Source: Bacillus sp. FJAT-22090
Lineage (GTDB): Bacteria > Bacillota > Bacilli > Bacillales_A > Planococcaceae
Direction of reading: 5' to 3'
Length of the DNA: 64,000 nt
Assembly (NCBI RefSeq): GCF_007676755.1
Contig: NZ_VEBK01000009.1
Location: forward strand, 105,747-169,746
Shown: positions 41,642 to 52,057 of the stretch, in pieces
How the letters are laid out: every line of letters begins with the position of its first letter
Position numbering within the stretch: the first letter of the stretch is position 1
Notes under the pieces: model-generated
Database searches by the model: none
What the model saw: the letters and a program-made list of their open reading frames with translations, nothing else
What the model was told of the DNA's origin: nothing
Program-made: the position numbers and the translations under genes

Positions 41642-44319
41642 ATATGGATAGGTAAGCCTTTGAAGTCATCGCCAGCTTTTCCCCCCATTCACACCGTACG
41701 TGAGGGTTTCCCCTCATACGGCGTTCCATCAATTATGAATCTTTAAACTAATATTTTATTTCCAGCCATAACTCGAAGTTTATTTACTTTGTCTCTACCT
41801 TCTAGTGTCAGTCTTCCTAATTGAAGATATTTTTCAATCGTCTCTTCTTTTGTTGCGTGAATCAGTTTATGGACCAATTTAGTTATAAAAACCAAATTGT
41901 TATATTCATCTGTTCCACCTAATGCTCTTGGCTTCTTATGATGTAATTCCATTTTATTTAGAAGAAGTGGCTCACCTGTAACGAAACATATCCCCTTTTG
42001 AGCGATATATTTTGAGATGCGATTGTCATTATACTCAATGCTTTGATTAATTACAGGATTTTTAACTAGTTGCCTAATAATTCCTTCTGATACTGACTTC
42101 TGTGTTTTGTGTACGAGACTTCTACCTTCAATCGTGTAGTTGTTTATTTCTTGCGTAAAATTCTTCGGGTTTTTGTGTTTGACACCATTAATTGGGAAAA
42201 TGGCTACTCGGGCTACGAAAACTTTATTCTTGCCTAAATAGTCTTTGTAATGCGTTTTGTAATATTTACTAAGCTCCCCGTTTTGAGATGACACAAATTT
42301 TAAGCTGTTATATAAGGTTCGTTTGACAGAGAATGCAATTTCACTAAAATCCTTTGATACCATTGTCGCCTGCTGATAGAAGTTTTGCAGACCTAATATT
42401 GTTGCGTTTAGTTTGGACACTTCTGAGGCGGTGGTATTTTTCTTAATTCTTTTAATGTTTTCTTTAATTTTTTGTTTTGCATTCTTTTTCGCCTTGTCAG
42501 TCATAAATGATTTTACAGTATGTTTTTCCTTGTTCCTCACTACTTTCATTTTGAAGCCGAGAAACTCTGAAAAGTTTTTTCTTAAATTGATTACCTTCGA
42601 TTTTTCCTTGCTAATATCGAGGTGTAATCGCTCTTTCAACCACTTTTTAACTCCTTCAAATATTTTGAAGGCACTTTTATGATCACGACAGAAGATTTTA
42701 AAATCATCTGCGTATCGAACGATAAACATCTCTTTTAAACTTGTCATTCTTTTTAAAGTGGCGTATTTTACTGAACGATCTAGCCGCTTTTTGCCACTTA
42801 TAATGCGTTCTCTCTCATAGTTCTTTTCTGTTTTAAATGTTTCCCATTGGTCGCTTATCCACCAGTCCAACTCGTTTAAAACGATATTAGATAGTAGCGG
42901 TGATAAAATTCCACCTTGTGGAGTGCCTTTGTTTGTCTTACCTAGTCCCACAATTTCAGCTTTCAACAGTTTGCTAATGATAGAGATCACTTTCTTATCT
43001 TGGATACCCATACACCACATTTGTTTTAGAAGTTTACCATGATTGACGTTATCAAAGAATCCTTTGATGTCTATATCAACCACATAATGTAGCTTATTAA
43101 TATTCGCTAATGTAACCGCTCTTGAATACGCGTGAAGTGTACCTCTATTTGGTCTAAAACCATAACTGTGATTATGAAATTTCGCTTCGCATATTGGTTC
43201 AAGAATTTGTTTAATACATTGCTGTATAATTCGGTCTTCAATTGTTGGGATTCCCAACGGTCTAATGCCACCATTAGCTTTTGGTATTTCTTTTCTTCTT
43301 ATTTTGTGTGGAATAAAGTTCTCCAATCTTTTTCTAACATATTTCAAGAGTTTTTCGGGTTCTTGTTCACCTATAGTAATAATTGTTGATTCGTTTACAC
43401 CTTTAGTGAGTGACCCTTTATTTTTCTTGATGTTTCTATATGCTAGTAAGATGTTTTCCCTATCTACTATGAGTTCGTAGAGATTTTTGAATTTCTTATT
43501 GTTTTGACTATCTTTGTAAAGCTTGTCGAAGGTTTTTTGCATACCGTAATACTCATTATTTCGTAAAGACTGTCGTTTCAAAACTTTTTCGTTTGCTGTA
43601 TCAGTCAACACTTTCACCACCATTTACGGTTTGGTGATTGCATTTCTTTTAGTCATACGAGAACCTGATATTATAAAATATTGTTTTCGTTATTCATAAA
43701 TTGACTAATGGCTATCCCTCCACCGCTTATTATCACGGCTTCAACGGTACTGTGCCATCACTTTCACCAACTTAAAATAAGGTTATACAAATTGTTTTCC
43801 CTTATACCTCTTCATCGATTGCAATCTCTCCAAGTAGTTGGCTTACCACGTTCCAAGAAATCATATCTGTACATTTAATACCTTTAGGTCATTCCTCTAA
43901 CCCTGTTAGCTGGATAGTGCCTGTAACACTATAAGGTGTTTCATAAAGACAAATCTTACTCCACCTCACTAACCCAACAATACGTTGGTGTACCCTTTCG
44001 AATACCTATACCTATAGAGCCGTACATTCGGAATTTCGTCAGTAGGAAGTTTTGTTCCCTACATTCTAACCATGGGTATTTTTATAGAACCCCAGTCTAT
44101 CTACCACACAAAGTGCCTCCACTCCGCTTTCCTGTAATTAGGGTGGTATTCAACTGACTTCACCGAGCTTATAACACATTCAATATTGCAATTGATTATG
44201 CTATTCGGAGGATTAGGTCGAGCCTTTCAGAGCGTTACCTCATCATTCGACTCATCTGATTTCTTAGTTCTCCTAGCTTTTGCTAGTGGCTAATCTTTTC
44301 AATTAGCAACGTGTCGCAC
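41642..44319 (-). mobile_element. Group II intron interrupting pcrA, 2678 nt
   Basis: The 5' end (minus strand, 44319) reads GTGCGACACG, fitting GUGYG; the 3' end reads ...CTATCCATAT (AY). Near the 3' end lies a textbook domain V: AACGCCGTATGAGGGGAAAC then CCTCACGTACGGTGT (about 41695-41725), followed by a domain VI-like stem with GGCTTACCTATC. A maturase ORF lies in domain IV. About 700 nt upstream of it (43624-44319) are domains I-III, with no other gene. Removing exactly this segment repairs the reading frame, which supports the boundaries strongly. Confidence 0.95.
41743..43623 (-). CDS. ltrA: Group II intron-encoded reverse transcriptase/maturase with HNH endonuclease
   Basis: Up to 626 residues. 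The reverse transcriptase domain shows RPLGIPTIEDRIIQQ near 121, YGFRPNRGTLHA near 154, VVDIDIKGFFDNVNH near 181, TPQGGILSPLLSN near 234 and the catalytic RYADD at 303-307. A maturase (X) domain and a C-terminal HNH endonuclease (MELHHKKPRALGG near 563, then NNLVFITKLVHKLIH) follow. It helps the intron fold and splice, and drives retrohoming by target cleavage and reverse transcription. All motifs are intact. The exact start is unsure: ATG 43623, or the TTG five codons on behind GGTGGTGAAA. Confidence 0.95.
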   Translation of the reverse strand: MVVKVLTDTANEKVLKRQSLRNNEYYGMQKTFDKLYKDSQNNKKFKNLYELIVDRENILLAYRNIKKNKGSLTKGVNESTIITIGEQEPEKLLKYVRKRLENFIPHKIRRKEIPKANGGIRPLGIPTIEDRIIQQCIKQILEPICEAKFHNHSYGFRPNRGTLHAYSRAVTLANINKLHYVVDIDIKGFFDNVNHGKLLKQMWCMGIQDKKVISIISKLLKAEIVGLGKTNKGTPQGGILSPLLSNIVLNELDWWISDQWETFKTEKNYERERIISGKKRLDRSVKYATLKRMTSLKEMFIVRYADDFKIFCRDHKSAFKIFEGVKKWLKERLHLDISKEKSKVINLRKNFSEFLGFKMKVVRNKEKHTVKSFMTDKAKKNAKQKIKENIKRIKKNTTASEVSKLNATILGLQNFYQQATMVSKDFSEIAFSVKRTLYNSLKFVSSQNGELSKYYKTHYKDYLGKNKVFVARVAIFPINGVKHKNPKNFTQEINNYTIEGRSLVHKTQKSVSEGIIRQLVKNPVINQSIEYNDNRISKYIAQKGICFVTGEPLLLNKMELHHKKPRALGGTDEYNNLVFITKLVHKLIHATKEETIEKYLQLGRLTLEGRDKVNKLRVMAGNKILV

Positions 44320-45013
44320 TATCTTGATACTCGTCCACATGTATGTATTGGAATTTGTTTTGATAAAACTCTAATACTTCCGGGACTCTTTTAAATAATG
44401 TTAAAGTGGTCATGATCAAATCATCGAAATCTAAAGACTGATTTTTTCTTAAGCGTTTTTCATAGCCTATATATACTTCTGCCACTGTTTTTTCGAATGG
44501 ATTCATCTCATTCATTTGCGCTTTGAATGTGTCTGCATCAATGCATATGTTCTTTGCACTACTTATCGCATTTAGCATGGAACGTGGATCATACTTTTTA
44601 GGATCAATGTTTTGTTCTTTTAAAATATTTTTTATTACTGTTAATTGATCCGTCGTATCCAAGATGGAGAAGCTTTTAGAGTAACCGATTCTGTCAATAT
44701 CTCTTCTTAGAATTCGTACGCACATAGAGTGGAAAGTAGATACCCACATCCGTTCGCCCGTTCCAGCGCCCAAAATGCCATCAATACGTTCACGCATCTC
44801 ACGGGCTGCTTTATTCGTAAAGGTGATTGCCAGTATTTTCGAGGGATATACTTCTTTCTCTACAATCAAATACGCTATTCGATGAGTTAATACTCTCGTC
44901 TTCCCAGATCCTGCCCCTGCCATGATGAGGAGTGGACCTTCAGTCGTTTTAACCGCCTTTTCTTGCTCCTTATTCATTCCATTTAATAAGTTTTTTCCTA
45001 TGAGTTCCATCAT
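44320..45013 (-). CDS. pcrA: ATP-dependent DNA helicase PcrA, exon 1 (N-terminal part)
   Basis: 231 codons plus one base before the intron. Walker A is GAGSGKT at 33-39, followed by [14 protein letters not shown] (motif Ia), [24 protein letters not shown] and [11 protein letters not shown] (motif II/Walker B) at the very end. Without splicing, translation adds SATRC and stops, leaving a 236-residue protein with no helicase domain 2. The start ATG 45013 follows GGAGAAGG. It lies about 60 bases downstream of pcrB in the conserved operon. The insertion is phase 1, within the Thr codon that follows DEYQD. Confidence 0.96.
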
Positions 45014-45074
45014 ACACTTCCTTCTCCAGAACGTTTGTTCTCATTATACCTTTCGCTTCTTTTTTATTCAAATA

Positions 45075-45755
45075 TTACTTAACGGCATTTACTGTTTTTA
45101 GTGCTTCTGCTAAGTTTTCATATACCTGATTTCCTACAATAATCGTATCTGCATATGCTGCCATTTCACTCGCTTGGGCTTCCGTTTTAATGCCCCCTCC
45201 ATAAAATAGCCTCGTGTTATTAAGACCTGCTTTTACTCTTCTCACTACTTCTACATCTCCGTATATACCACTATACTCCATATAAAAAATAGGGAATTTA
45301 AACATATGCTCGACCATTTGCGCATAAGCAATAATATCCTCATTCGTTTCTGGTTGTCTGGCATCTGTTAGCATAGCGGCTTTACAATCTGGATTTAATA
45401 TACAATACCCCTCTGGAATAATTTCATCCCAGTTCATCAATTCCCCAAATTCTCTTGTTGCCTCATGATGCAAATCCTTTACCCATTTCGTGTTAGTGCT
45501 ATTTAATACACTTGGGATGAAATAAAAGTCAAAGCCAGGAGTAATCGATTCTATTGTCGATACTTCCAAGGCAACCGGAACAGCATATCTTCTAATGCGC
45601 ATTAACAAATCAATAACATTATCAAGTGTTACGCCGTCCGAACCGCCTATTATGATTGCGTCCGTTCCCGACTCGCACACTTTTTCCAAGGCACCTGCAT
45701 CTATTTCTTTTGCTGGATCTAGTTTAAATATATGACGCCATTCTTTATAATCCAT
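45075..45755 (-). CDS. pcrB: Heptaprenylglyceryl phosphate synthase PcrB
   Basis: 226 residues from ATG 45755 ([18 protein letters not shown]), behind TAGGTGAAAA. The TIM barrel shows [18 protein letters not shown] near 33, [14 protein letters not shown] near 72, [11 protein letters not shown] near 157 and [12 protein letters not shown] near 184. PcrB joins heptaprenyl diphosphate to glycerol-1-phosphate, the first step of an archaeal-like ether lipid made in Bacillales. It heads the pcrB-pcrA-ligA-camS operon; a TATAAT-like box lies close upstream, just past the yerC terminator. Confidence 0.94.
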   Translation of the reverse strand: MDYKEWRHIFKLDPAKEIDAGALEKVCESGTDAIIIGGSDGVTLDNVIDLLMRIRRYAVPVALEVSTIESITPGFDFYFIPSVLNSTNTKWVKDLHHEATREFGELMNWDEIIPEGYCILNPDCKAAMLTDARQPETNEDIIAYAQMVEHMFKFPIFYMEYSGIYGDVEVVRRVKAGLNNTRLFYGGGIKTEAQASEMAAYADTIIVGNQVYENLAEALKTVNAVK

Positions 45756-45795
45756 TTTTTCACCTACAATAAGTTGATTAAGCATTCTCCATTAT

Positions 45796-45831
45796 AACAA
45801 AAAAACTGAACAGCGGCTTCTGTTCAGTCAA
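45796..45831 (-). terminator. Terminator after yerC
   Basis: GACTGAACAG-AAGCCG-CTGTTCAG followed by TTTTTTTGTT on the minus strand. Confidence 0.9.
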
Positions 45832-45845
45832 GAGTTCTAATTGTT

Positions 45846-46178
45846 TTACATGTCTGTTGATTCTTTTGATTTTTGAGTAGGCAATTCTTCTGGATAAAGA
45901 CGCCCAAGAATTTCGTTGTAGTAGTCGTTACCGTAATCATAAGCACGTCTTACTCGGGAAATAGTTGCTGTGCTCGCCCCTGTTTCTTTTTTAATCGTTT
46001 CGTACGTTTTTTTCAATCGGAGCAAATGCGCAACTTCAAAGCGTTGTGCAAGCGATTGGATTTCACTTATTGTACATAAATCATCAAAAAATCGATAGCA
46101 TTCTTCTATATCGTTTAGCTCTAACACCGCTTTAAACAATTGGTCTGTTTGATGACCTTTTATTTTTTCAATTTGCAT
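45846..46178 (-). CDS. yerC: YerC/YecD family TrpR-like regulator
   Basis: 110 residues, all-helical. FFDDLCTISEIQSLAQRFEV in the first half and the helix-turn-helix KKETGASTATISRVRRAYDY in the second are the hallmarks of the TrpR-like YerC family. It probably binds DNA as a dimer; its targets are not firmly known. Its place between yerB and pcrB is the same as in B. subtilis. The ATG at 46178 has AAAGGAATG upstream. It ends at a strong terminator, so it forms its own unit or the end of a yerB-yerC transcript. Confidence 0.92.
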   Translation of the reverse strand: MQIEKIKGHQTDQLFKAVLELNDIEECYRFFDDLCTISEIQSLAQRFEVAHLLRLKKTYETIKKETGASTATISRVRRAYDYGNDYYNEILGRLYPEELPTQKSKESTDM

Positions 46179-46209
46179 CTTTAATCATTCCTTTCTGTAT
46201 CGCAATCTA

Positions 46210-47262
46210 TCAAGGTAAATAGTTTACCATGCTTTCTAATCCAGGCTTGGTCGGCACAAAGCTAATCCATGATTTTCCCGGGACTAATTTGGCCGGAACT
46301 CCATTTTCCATCGGTAATAGCATTCCGTCAACATTTTCCCATTCGATTTCTTTCATTATTCCAGCTTGGAAAAGATAAGCCTTTCCTCCCGCAGTTAAAT
46401 TTAACTGTTGACGACCAGCATTATCGATTGTTTTATGAGGGATTTCCATGAACAATACATTTGCTAGCTTTACAAGTTCTCCTGATTCTTTATCAACCGT
46501 TACTTCCCCGGCAGTTTTTCTTTCATATAAACCTTCTTCTGGTATATATGTATATTGGTTTTCAAAAGTTGCCCCCGAACCATATCGGATACTTACACTA
46601 GAAACTGGATTTCCAATTTTAGCACCTTCTATCGAATCGTAAAAAGAAAGGGAAGGTACTTTGTGAATTTCCATGGAAGCCCCTACTTTTTCAGCTCCTG
46701 CAAAAATATTCTCTTTTGAGATATACGAGTTATGAGGTGCTTTGCGTTCCTTCGAACGTTTAAAAAGTATACCATCATATTGCATTCCATTAATATTATC
46801 TACTATTCTTGCATTTAACATTTTCTGAGCATCTGGACTATAGCCGTGCGCAATATAAAAAGCATCCAGCCCTTTTGCAACTTCGACAAAATAATCACGA
46901 GCAGATCTAACTGGTCCCACTATTTCAGGAATTTCACTTTGGTAAAGGGCTAGGAATCTCGTAACATTTCCCTCTGCCAACATTTCATAAACAATATCTG
47001 CTTGTGCAATTCCTGATTGCGGCCTTGCTAGCGGATGATTGTTCATCGTGACTAGTATGGATCTCTGTTTTAGTTCTGCTGCTGATCGAACACCGGTAAA
47101 AGGAGCGGCATAAGGTAGAACGATTGGTTCCTCTATTGTTTCTTCTATTCCATCTTCTACAATGTCTTCAACCGGTTGTACTACTTCCTCCACTTTCTCG
47201 TCATTTGAACAAGCAACGAGAAGTAGAGCGAACACACACACAATCCCCCATTTTTTGAACAT
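46210..47262 (-). CDS. yerB: YerB, DUF3048 domain lipoprotein
   Basis: 350 residues. The signal peptide ends LLLVAC, with the lipidated cysteine at 18, then an acidic Glu-rich linker (about 20-45). The N-terminal DUF3048 domain has RSILVTMNNHPLARPQSGIA near 66 and EIVGPVRSARDYFVEVAKGL near 111; the C-terminal DUF3048 part has RYGSGATFENQYTY and PGKSWISFVPT. It is anchored on the outer face of the cell membrane; function unknown. It lies 10 bases downstream of yerA and 31 upstream of yerC. Confidence 0.92.
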   Translation of the reverse strand: MFKKWGIVCVFALLLVACSNDEKVEEVVQPVEDIVEDGIEETIEEPIVLPYAAPFTGVRSAAELKQRSILVTMNNHPLARPQSGIAQADIVYEMLAEGNVTRFLALYQSEIPEIVGPVRSARDYFVEVAKGLDAFYIAHGYSPDAQKMLNARIVDNINGMQYDGILFKRSKERKAPHNSYISKENIFAGAEKVGASMEIHKVPSLSFYDSIEGAKIGNPVSSVSIRYGSGATFENQYTYIPEEGLYERKTAGEVTVDKESGELVKLANVLFMEIPHKTIDNAGRQQLNLTAGGKAYLFQAGIMKEIEWENVDGMLLPMENGVPAKLVPGKSWISFVPTKPGLESMVNYLP

Positions 47263-47272
47263 CTAAATCCCC

Positions 47273-49003
47273 CTACCTCATGACAGCTGGAAATAATACT
47301 TGTTTTTTCATCACATCGAAAATTCCTCGTTGCGTAACCCGGACATAGGGTAAGTGTGTAGCTTGCAGGAATAATAATGTGTAAATAGCATCCCCATGCT
47401 TAAATCCTCTAGCCGCCAACTCTCTTTTTAAATGTAGTTCCTCTTCAATTAATGCTTCCATCGGTTTATCCGAAAGACCCCCACCTATTGGTAATTTCAG
47501 CGAACAAACAACTTCCTCATTTTCAACGATGACTATTCCGCCATTCATTTTTTTCATTTCATTAAAAGCTTGAAGCATGCTACTTTTGTTTTTACCGATC
47601 AGTATTATATCGCCGGTACTAGAATAGGAAGAAGCAAAACCTTTTAAAGTAGTTGCAAAACCTTTAATGAGAGTAGATACTTTCCATTTACCTTTTCGAT
47701 CCACTAACAATAGGAAGCTTTCATCATGATCCGTTGACAGCTCATTAACCGTTGTATCAACCGAAACAGAATACGGTTTTGTAATAACATCGTTCACCAT
47801 CTCAATTCCAAAAGGCATCGAAAATTGAAAATCAGCGTCTGACATATCAAAAGGTAAATCTAAATCCGGTATGTTGGACCAATCGGTTGGTGCCAATGTG
47901 TGAACACGTTTATCATCTCGTTTTAACCAAACCCCTTTTGATAAAACACTCGTTGGAACCGGATTGAACTCATCTGTCAAGAAGTTGAGTGATGCAAATC
48001 TTCCTGTTGCTATAACCCCGTGCAAATTTGATAAGTTATAGTATTTTGCAACATTGAATGATGCCATCAAATAGGCGTCTATCGGTTTTACCCCAGCATC
48101 TAAAGCAACTTGAATACACTTATCCATCACTCCATCTATATGAAATGAAGGAGTTGCCCCGTCCGTTGTCATCATAAGATGATCAAAAATTTGCAAGTCC
48201 TTCTCTAGTATCCCTTTTAACAAAATGGGTAGATCTGGTCGGATTGATGAATGACGCAGCGTTACTGCATATCCATGAAGAATTCTTCGTTCCACCTCTT
48301 CAATGGTCATCGCTTCATGATCCCCATCTGCACCTAATAGACGCATACGTGCAAGCGTACGATCAGAAGCACCTGGGAAATGTCCTTCGATTTTCATACC
48401 ATTCATTTTAGCCTGTTGCATCCAGTAAAGCATTTGATCGTCACCTGATAATAATCTTGGCCATCCCGTCAGTTCCCCACCCATAATAACGTCTGGTCGT
48501 GCAATCCATTCTCCTACTGTTTTCGAGGTGAATAATTCTTCTTCATTTTCAAGCTCCGTTTGCGAATCGAAACGAGCCCACCAATAAAAAGCAAAAGGTA
48601 ACTCACTTAGTTTATCCATTATTGAAAACGCTTTCTTATTTTCAAGCATCAAAAACAAGATTAAATTATCTGCTATAAAGGTAGTTGTGCCTAATTGAGC
48701 CGCATAATCTGCAAATGTTTGTGGGTTATATAGTTGGAATGGATGTACATGAGGTTCAATATAACCTGGTACAATTTTTTGACCATTAGCATCATACACT
48801 TCGGTTTTCTCAGAAACAAGTGGCATTTCCGTACCAGTGTACACAATTCGATCTTTCACAATCCAAATATTTCCGTTCATCCATTTCTTTAAATGACTGT
48901 GTAAATAAGTTGCATTTGTAATAAGAATATCTGGTGCTTGTTTCCCATTCACAACTTCTATTTGTTTTCTAATTTCTTCTATTTTCCAAATCGGATATTG
49001 CAT
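47273..49003 (-). CDS. yerA: YerA, adenine deaminase-like amidohydrolase
   Basis: 576 residues. The metal-dependent hydrolase barrel has VPGYIEPHVHPFQLYNP near 74 (His-x-His metal ligands), the EGHFPGASDRTLARMRLLGA helix near 207 with another His, and ADGDHEAMT. The adenine-deaminase C-terminal domain covers about 400-570 (GGIVIVENEEVVCSLKLPIG). Adenine deaminases convert adenine to hypoxanthine, and the position next to purD fits purine metabolism, but activity of YerA-type proteins is not certain. The ATG at 49003 has AAAGGAGAA upstream. Confidence 0.88.
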   Translation of the reverse strand: MQYPIWKIEEIRKQIEVVNGKQAPDILITNATYLHSHLKKWMNGNIWIVKDRIVYTGTEMPLVSEKTEVYDANGQKIVPGYIEPHVHPFQLYNPQTFADYAAQLGTTTFIADNLILFLMLENKKAFSIMDKLSELPFAFYWWARFDSQTELENEEELFTSKTVGEWIARPDVIMGGELTGWPRLLSGDDQMLYWMQQAKMNGMKIEGHFPGASDRTLARMRLLGADGDHEAMTIEEVERRILHGYAVTLRHSSIRPDLPILLKGILEKDLQIFDHLMMTTDGATPSFHIDGVMDKCIQVALDAGVKPIDAYLMASFNVAKYYNLSNLHGVIATGRFASLNFLTDEFNPVPTSVLSKGVWLKRDDKRVHTLAPTDWSNIPDLDLPFDMSDADFQFSMPFGIEMVNDVITKPYSVSVDTTVNELSTDHDESFLLLVDRKGKWKVSTLIKGFATTLKGFASSYSSTGDIILIGKNKSSMLQAFNEMKKMNGGIVIVENEEVVCSLKLPIGGGLSDKPMEALIEEELHLKRELAARGFKHGDAIYTLLFLQATHLPYVRVTQRGIFDVMKKQVLFPAVMR

Positions 49004-49177
49004 TCATCCATTCTCCTTTCTATAAGACTACTCATAAAAATAATAGTAGCATAGTGCTTTAGTAAAGCAAAGTGCGGAATTATAAAATTTGTAAATTAGA
49101 CGCAAGAAAAACGCAAGCAATCTTTACGATTCAAACCTATTTCTAGCGTTTTCGAAGTGCTCTGGTCCGATTGCCTT

Positions 49178-49213
49178 TAAAAAAAGTTGGTCATGACGAT
49201 TATCACGACCAAC
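49178..49213 (-). terminator. Terminator of the purine operon
   Basis: GGTTGGTCGTGATAATCGTC then ATGACCAAC followed by TTTTTTTAAA on the minus strand, about 14 bases past the purD stop; it separates pur from yerA. Confidence 0.88.
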
Positions 49214-49226
49214 CTTCCTTTTAAGA

Positions 49227-50486
49227 TTATTGAAATGTTCTCCAACCGATATCTGTTCGGAAGAATAAGCCTTCCCATTCTACCTTTGACAAATTTTCAT
49301 ACACTTTTCGCTGAGCATCTTTTAAAGTCGATTCGCTTGCAGCTACTAATATGACACGGCCACCATTTGCGATATATCCATCCTTATCTACTTTTGTACC
49401 TGCATGGTAAACATGAAGTCCTGCATCTTGTAATACTTGAAGATCAGGAAGCTTTGCACCTTTTTTCACATTCGCAGGATATCCCTCTGATGCAATAACT
49501 ACACCTAGCATCGCATCTTCAGACCAATTCAATTGAAACGGTTTTTCATCCATTAATGCCATCATAAATGCACCAAAATCACTTGTCATTCGCGGTAACA
49601 CAACTTGTGTTTCGGGGTCACCAAAACGAGCATTAAATTCGATTACTTTCGGACCATCCTTCGTTAAAATAAGCCCAGCATATAAAATTCCAGTAAATGG
49701 TGTACCTTCTTCTGCCATCGCTTTTACGGTTGGTACAACAACCGTTTCATAAGCAATTTCTACCACATGTGAAGAAATTTGTGGAACTGGAGAGTAAGCT
49801 CCCATACCGCCTGTATTTGGCCCTTTGTCGCCATCGTACGCACGTTTATGATCTTGTGCGATAACCATTGGATGAATTTGTCCATTATGTACAAAAGACA
49901 TAAAAGAAAACTCTTCTCCGTCCAAAAACTCTTCAATTACTAAACGGGAAGATGATTCACCGAATAATTGGTTACCAATCATATCTTCCACAGCTTCATA
50001 TGCTTCATCTACGGTCATGGCCACAACGACACCTTTTCCAGCAGCTAGTCCATCTGCTTTTACAACAATGGGAGCACCTAGTTTTTCAATATAGGCTTTT
50101 GCTTTATCAACTTCCGTGAACGTTTCATAAGCAGCAGTTGGGATATCATATTTTTTCATTAATTCTTTCGCAAATGATTTACTTCCTTCAATTTGCGCTG
50201 CTGCTTTGTTCGGTCCAAAAATACGAAGATTATGCAATTCAAAATAATCTACAATTCCAGCAGCTAGCGGTTGCTCAGGACCTACAAATGTTAAATCGAT
50301 ATTGTTTTCTTTCGCAAAGCTTGCAAGCTCTTCAAAAGCCATTATATCGATAGGAATAATTTCTGCATCATTTGCCATACCTGCGTTACCTGGTGCAACA
50401 AATACTTTATTTACAGAAGGGGAACCATTGAATTGCTTTGCAATGGCATGCTCACGTCCGCCACTACCAATTACGAGTATGTTCAT
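49227..50486 (-). CDS. purD: Phosphoribosylamine-glycine ligase PurD
   Basis: 419 residues from ATG 50486 (MNILVIGSGGREHA), behind GGGAGGCG; the 27-codon extension overlaps purH and is not used. It has the ATP-grasp fold: APIVVKADGLAAGKGVVVA near 135, DGDKGPNTGGMGAYSP near 213 and FNARFGDPETQVVLP near 283. It makes glycinamide ribonucleotide, step two of purine synthesis. Last gene of the pur operon, as in Bacillus, with a terminator just after it. Confidence 0.96.
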   Translation of the reverse strand: MNILVIGSGGREHAIAKQFNGSPSVNKVFVAPGNAGMANDAEIIPIDIMAFEELASFAKENNIDLTFVGPEQPLAAGIVDYFELHNLRIFGPNKAAAQIEGSKSFAKELMKKYDIPTAAYETFTEVDKAKAYIEKLGAPIVVKADGLAAGKGVVVAMTVDEAYEAVEDMIGNQLFGESSSRLVIEEFLDGEEFSFMSFVHNGQIHPMVIAQDHKRAYDGDKGPNTGGMGAYSPVPQISSHVVEIAYETVVVPTVKAMAEEGTPFTGILYAGLILTKDGPKVIEFNARFGDPETQVVLPRMTSDFGAFMMALMDEKPFQLNWSEDAMLGVVIASEGYPANVKKGAKLPDLQVLQDAGLHVYHAGTKVDKDGYIANGGRVILVAASESTLKDAQRKVYENLSKVEWEGLFFRTDIGWRTFQ

Positions 50487-50502
50487 ATGAGATGCGCCTC
50501 CC

Positions 50503-52038
50503 TTAGTGTTTGAAATGACGAACGCCAGTGAATACCATTGCAATTCCGTATTCATTTGCTTTATCAATTGAATCTTGATCTTTTACAGATCCACCTGTTT
50601 GAATGATTGCCGTAATGCCTGCTTTTGCAGCAGCTTCCACTGTATCGTTCATCGGGAAAAATGCATCTGATGCAAGCCCTGCTCCTTTTGCACGTTCACC
50701 TGCTTGTTCCAATGCAATTTTTGCAGACCCGACACGGTTCATTTGGCCAGCACCGACACCGATTGTCATGTCTTCCGTAGCTACTACAATTGCGTTGGAT
50801 TTTACATGCTTTACAACACTCCAACCCAACTCTAGCGCTTTCCATTCTTCTGCTGTTGGTTCGCGGTCCGTTACTACTTTTACGTCTGCATCTTTTAATC
50901 CATAAGTATCTGGTGATTGAACTAAAAGACCACCTTCTACAGAAACTGTATTCCAAGGGTCTTTTTTCGTTTGCTCATAGGAAATTGTCAATAGACGAAT
51001 ATTTTTCTTTGCAGTAAGCATTGCAATTGCATCTTCAGAAAATGAAGGGGCAATAATGATTTCTAAGAAAATTCCTGCTAAAACTTTCGCAGTTGCTGCA
51101 TCTACTTCCCGATTTAAAGCGACAATCCCTCCAAAAATAGATGTGGAGTCAGCTTCGTATGCTTTATTGAATGCATCCGAAATAGTTTCCCCTGTCCCAA
51201 CGCCGCAAGGATTCATATGTTTAACTGCTACAGCTGCTGGTAAGTCAAATTCCTTCACTATTTGAATAGCTGCATTGGCATCTTGAATATTATTATAAGA
51301 AAGCTCTTTTCCATGTAATTGTTTTGCGGACGCAATCGAGAAATCTGATCCTAAAGGACGTTTGTAGAAAGCTGCTTGTTGGTGAGGGTTTTCCCCATAA
51401 CGCAATGCTTGCTTACGTTCATATGTAAGGGTTAATAATTCTGGGAATTCTTCACCAGTTAAATCGGTCATATAGCTAGCGATTAGGGCATCATATGCTG
51501 CAGTGTGGCGAAATACTTTTGCAGCTAGTCTGCGGCGTGTTTCTAACGTGGTATCACCGGTTTCTTTTAATTGTTCCAATACTTCCTCGTAGTCCGATGC
51601 ATCAGTTACCACTGTCACGTATTGGTGATTTTTCGCAGCGGAGCGTAGCATAGAAGGCCCACCGATATCAATATTTTCAATTGCATCTTCAAATGCAACA
51701 TTAGGTTTGGAAATTGTTTCAAAGAAAGGATATAAGTTTACACATACTACTTGAATCGGTGTAATACTATGCTCTTCAAGTTGTGCTTGGTGAGAGGGAT
51801 CGTCGTGTTTTGCTAATAATCCACCGTGTATCATTGGATTTAATGTTTTTACTCGACCATCTAGTATTTCTGGGAAGTTTGTTACGGAATCTACTGAAGT
51901 AATTGCCACATCATTTTGTTCTAAAAAAGCTTTTGTTCCACCAGTCGATAAAATTTCATATCCCAGCTGTTCCAACGCTTTTGCAAATTCAAGAATTCCT
52001 GATTTATCTGAAACACTAAGTAAAGCACGTTTTGACAC
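50503..52038 (-). CDS. purH: Bifunctional AICAR transformylase/IMP cyclohydrolase PurH
   Basis: 511 residues. The N-terminal IMP cyclohydrolase domain (about 1-195) has [28 protein letters not shown] and [15 protein letters not shown]. The C-terminal transformylase domain has [13 protein letters not shown] near 225 and the [11 protein letters not shown] motif with the catalytic Lys-His pair near 267. It performs the last two steps to IMP. The ATG at 52038 has GAGGAGG upstream. A 191-base non-coding interval separates it from purN, unlike the tight packing elsewhere in the operon. Confidence 0.97.
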   Translation of the reverse strand: MSKRALLSVSDKSGILEFAKALEQLGYEILSTGGTKAFLEQNDVAITSVDSVTNFPEILDGRVKTLNPMIHGGLLAKHDDPSHQAQLEEHSITPIQVVCVNLYPFFETISKPNVAFEDAIENIDIGGPSMLRSAAKNHQYVTVVTDASDYEEVLEQLKETGDTTLETRRRLAAKVFRHTAAYDALIASYMTDLTGEEFPELLTLTYERKQALRYGENPHQQAAFYKRPLGSDFSIASAKQLHGKELSYNNIQDANAAIQIVKEFDLPAAVAVKHMNPCGVGTGETISDAFNKAYEADSTSIFGGIVALNREVDAATAKVLAGIFLEIIIAPSFSEDAIAMLTAKKNIRLLTISYEQTKKDPWNTVSVEGGLLVQSPDTYGLKDADVKVVTDREPTAEEWKALELGWSVVKHVKSNAIVVATEDMTIGVGAGQMNRVGSAKIALEQAGERAKGAGLASDAFFPMNDTVEAAAKAGITAIIQTGGSVKDQDSIDKANEYGIAMVFTGVRHFKH

Positions 52039-52057
52039 GTTATTTCCTCCTCTGATT

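Noticed and set aside
41642..41732. Independent gene start [20 protein letters not shown] in front of the C-terminal pcrA part
   Set aside because: These codons translate intron domains V and VI; the exon begins at 41641 and splicing gives a perfect PcrA sequence.
42413..42682. Second gene opposite the intron maturase
   Set aside because: It is a hydrophobic shadow of the lysine-rich maturase strand; no ribosome binding site.
43936..44157. Plus-strand ORF inside the intron 5' region
   Set aside because: It lies antisense to intron domains I-III, which must be structured RNA; no coding support.
50696..50956. Minus-strand ORF within purH in another frame
   Set aside because: Out-of-frame shadow of purH with Cys/Arg-rich composition typical of a wrong frame.
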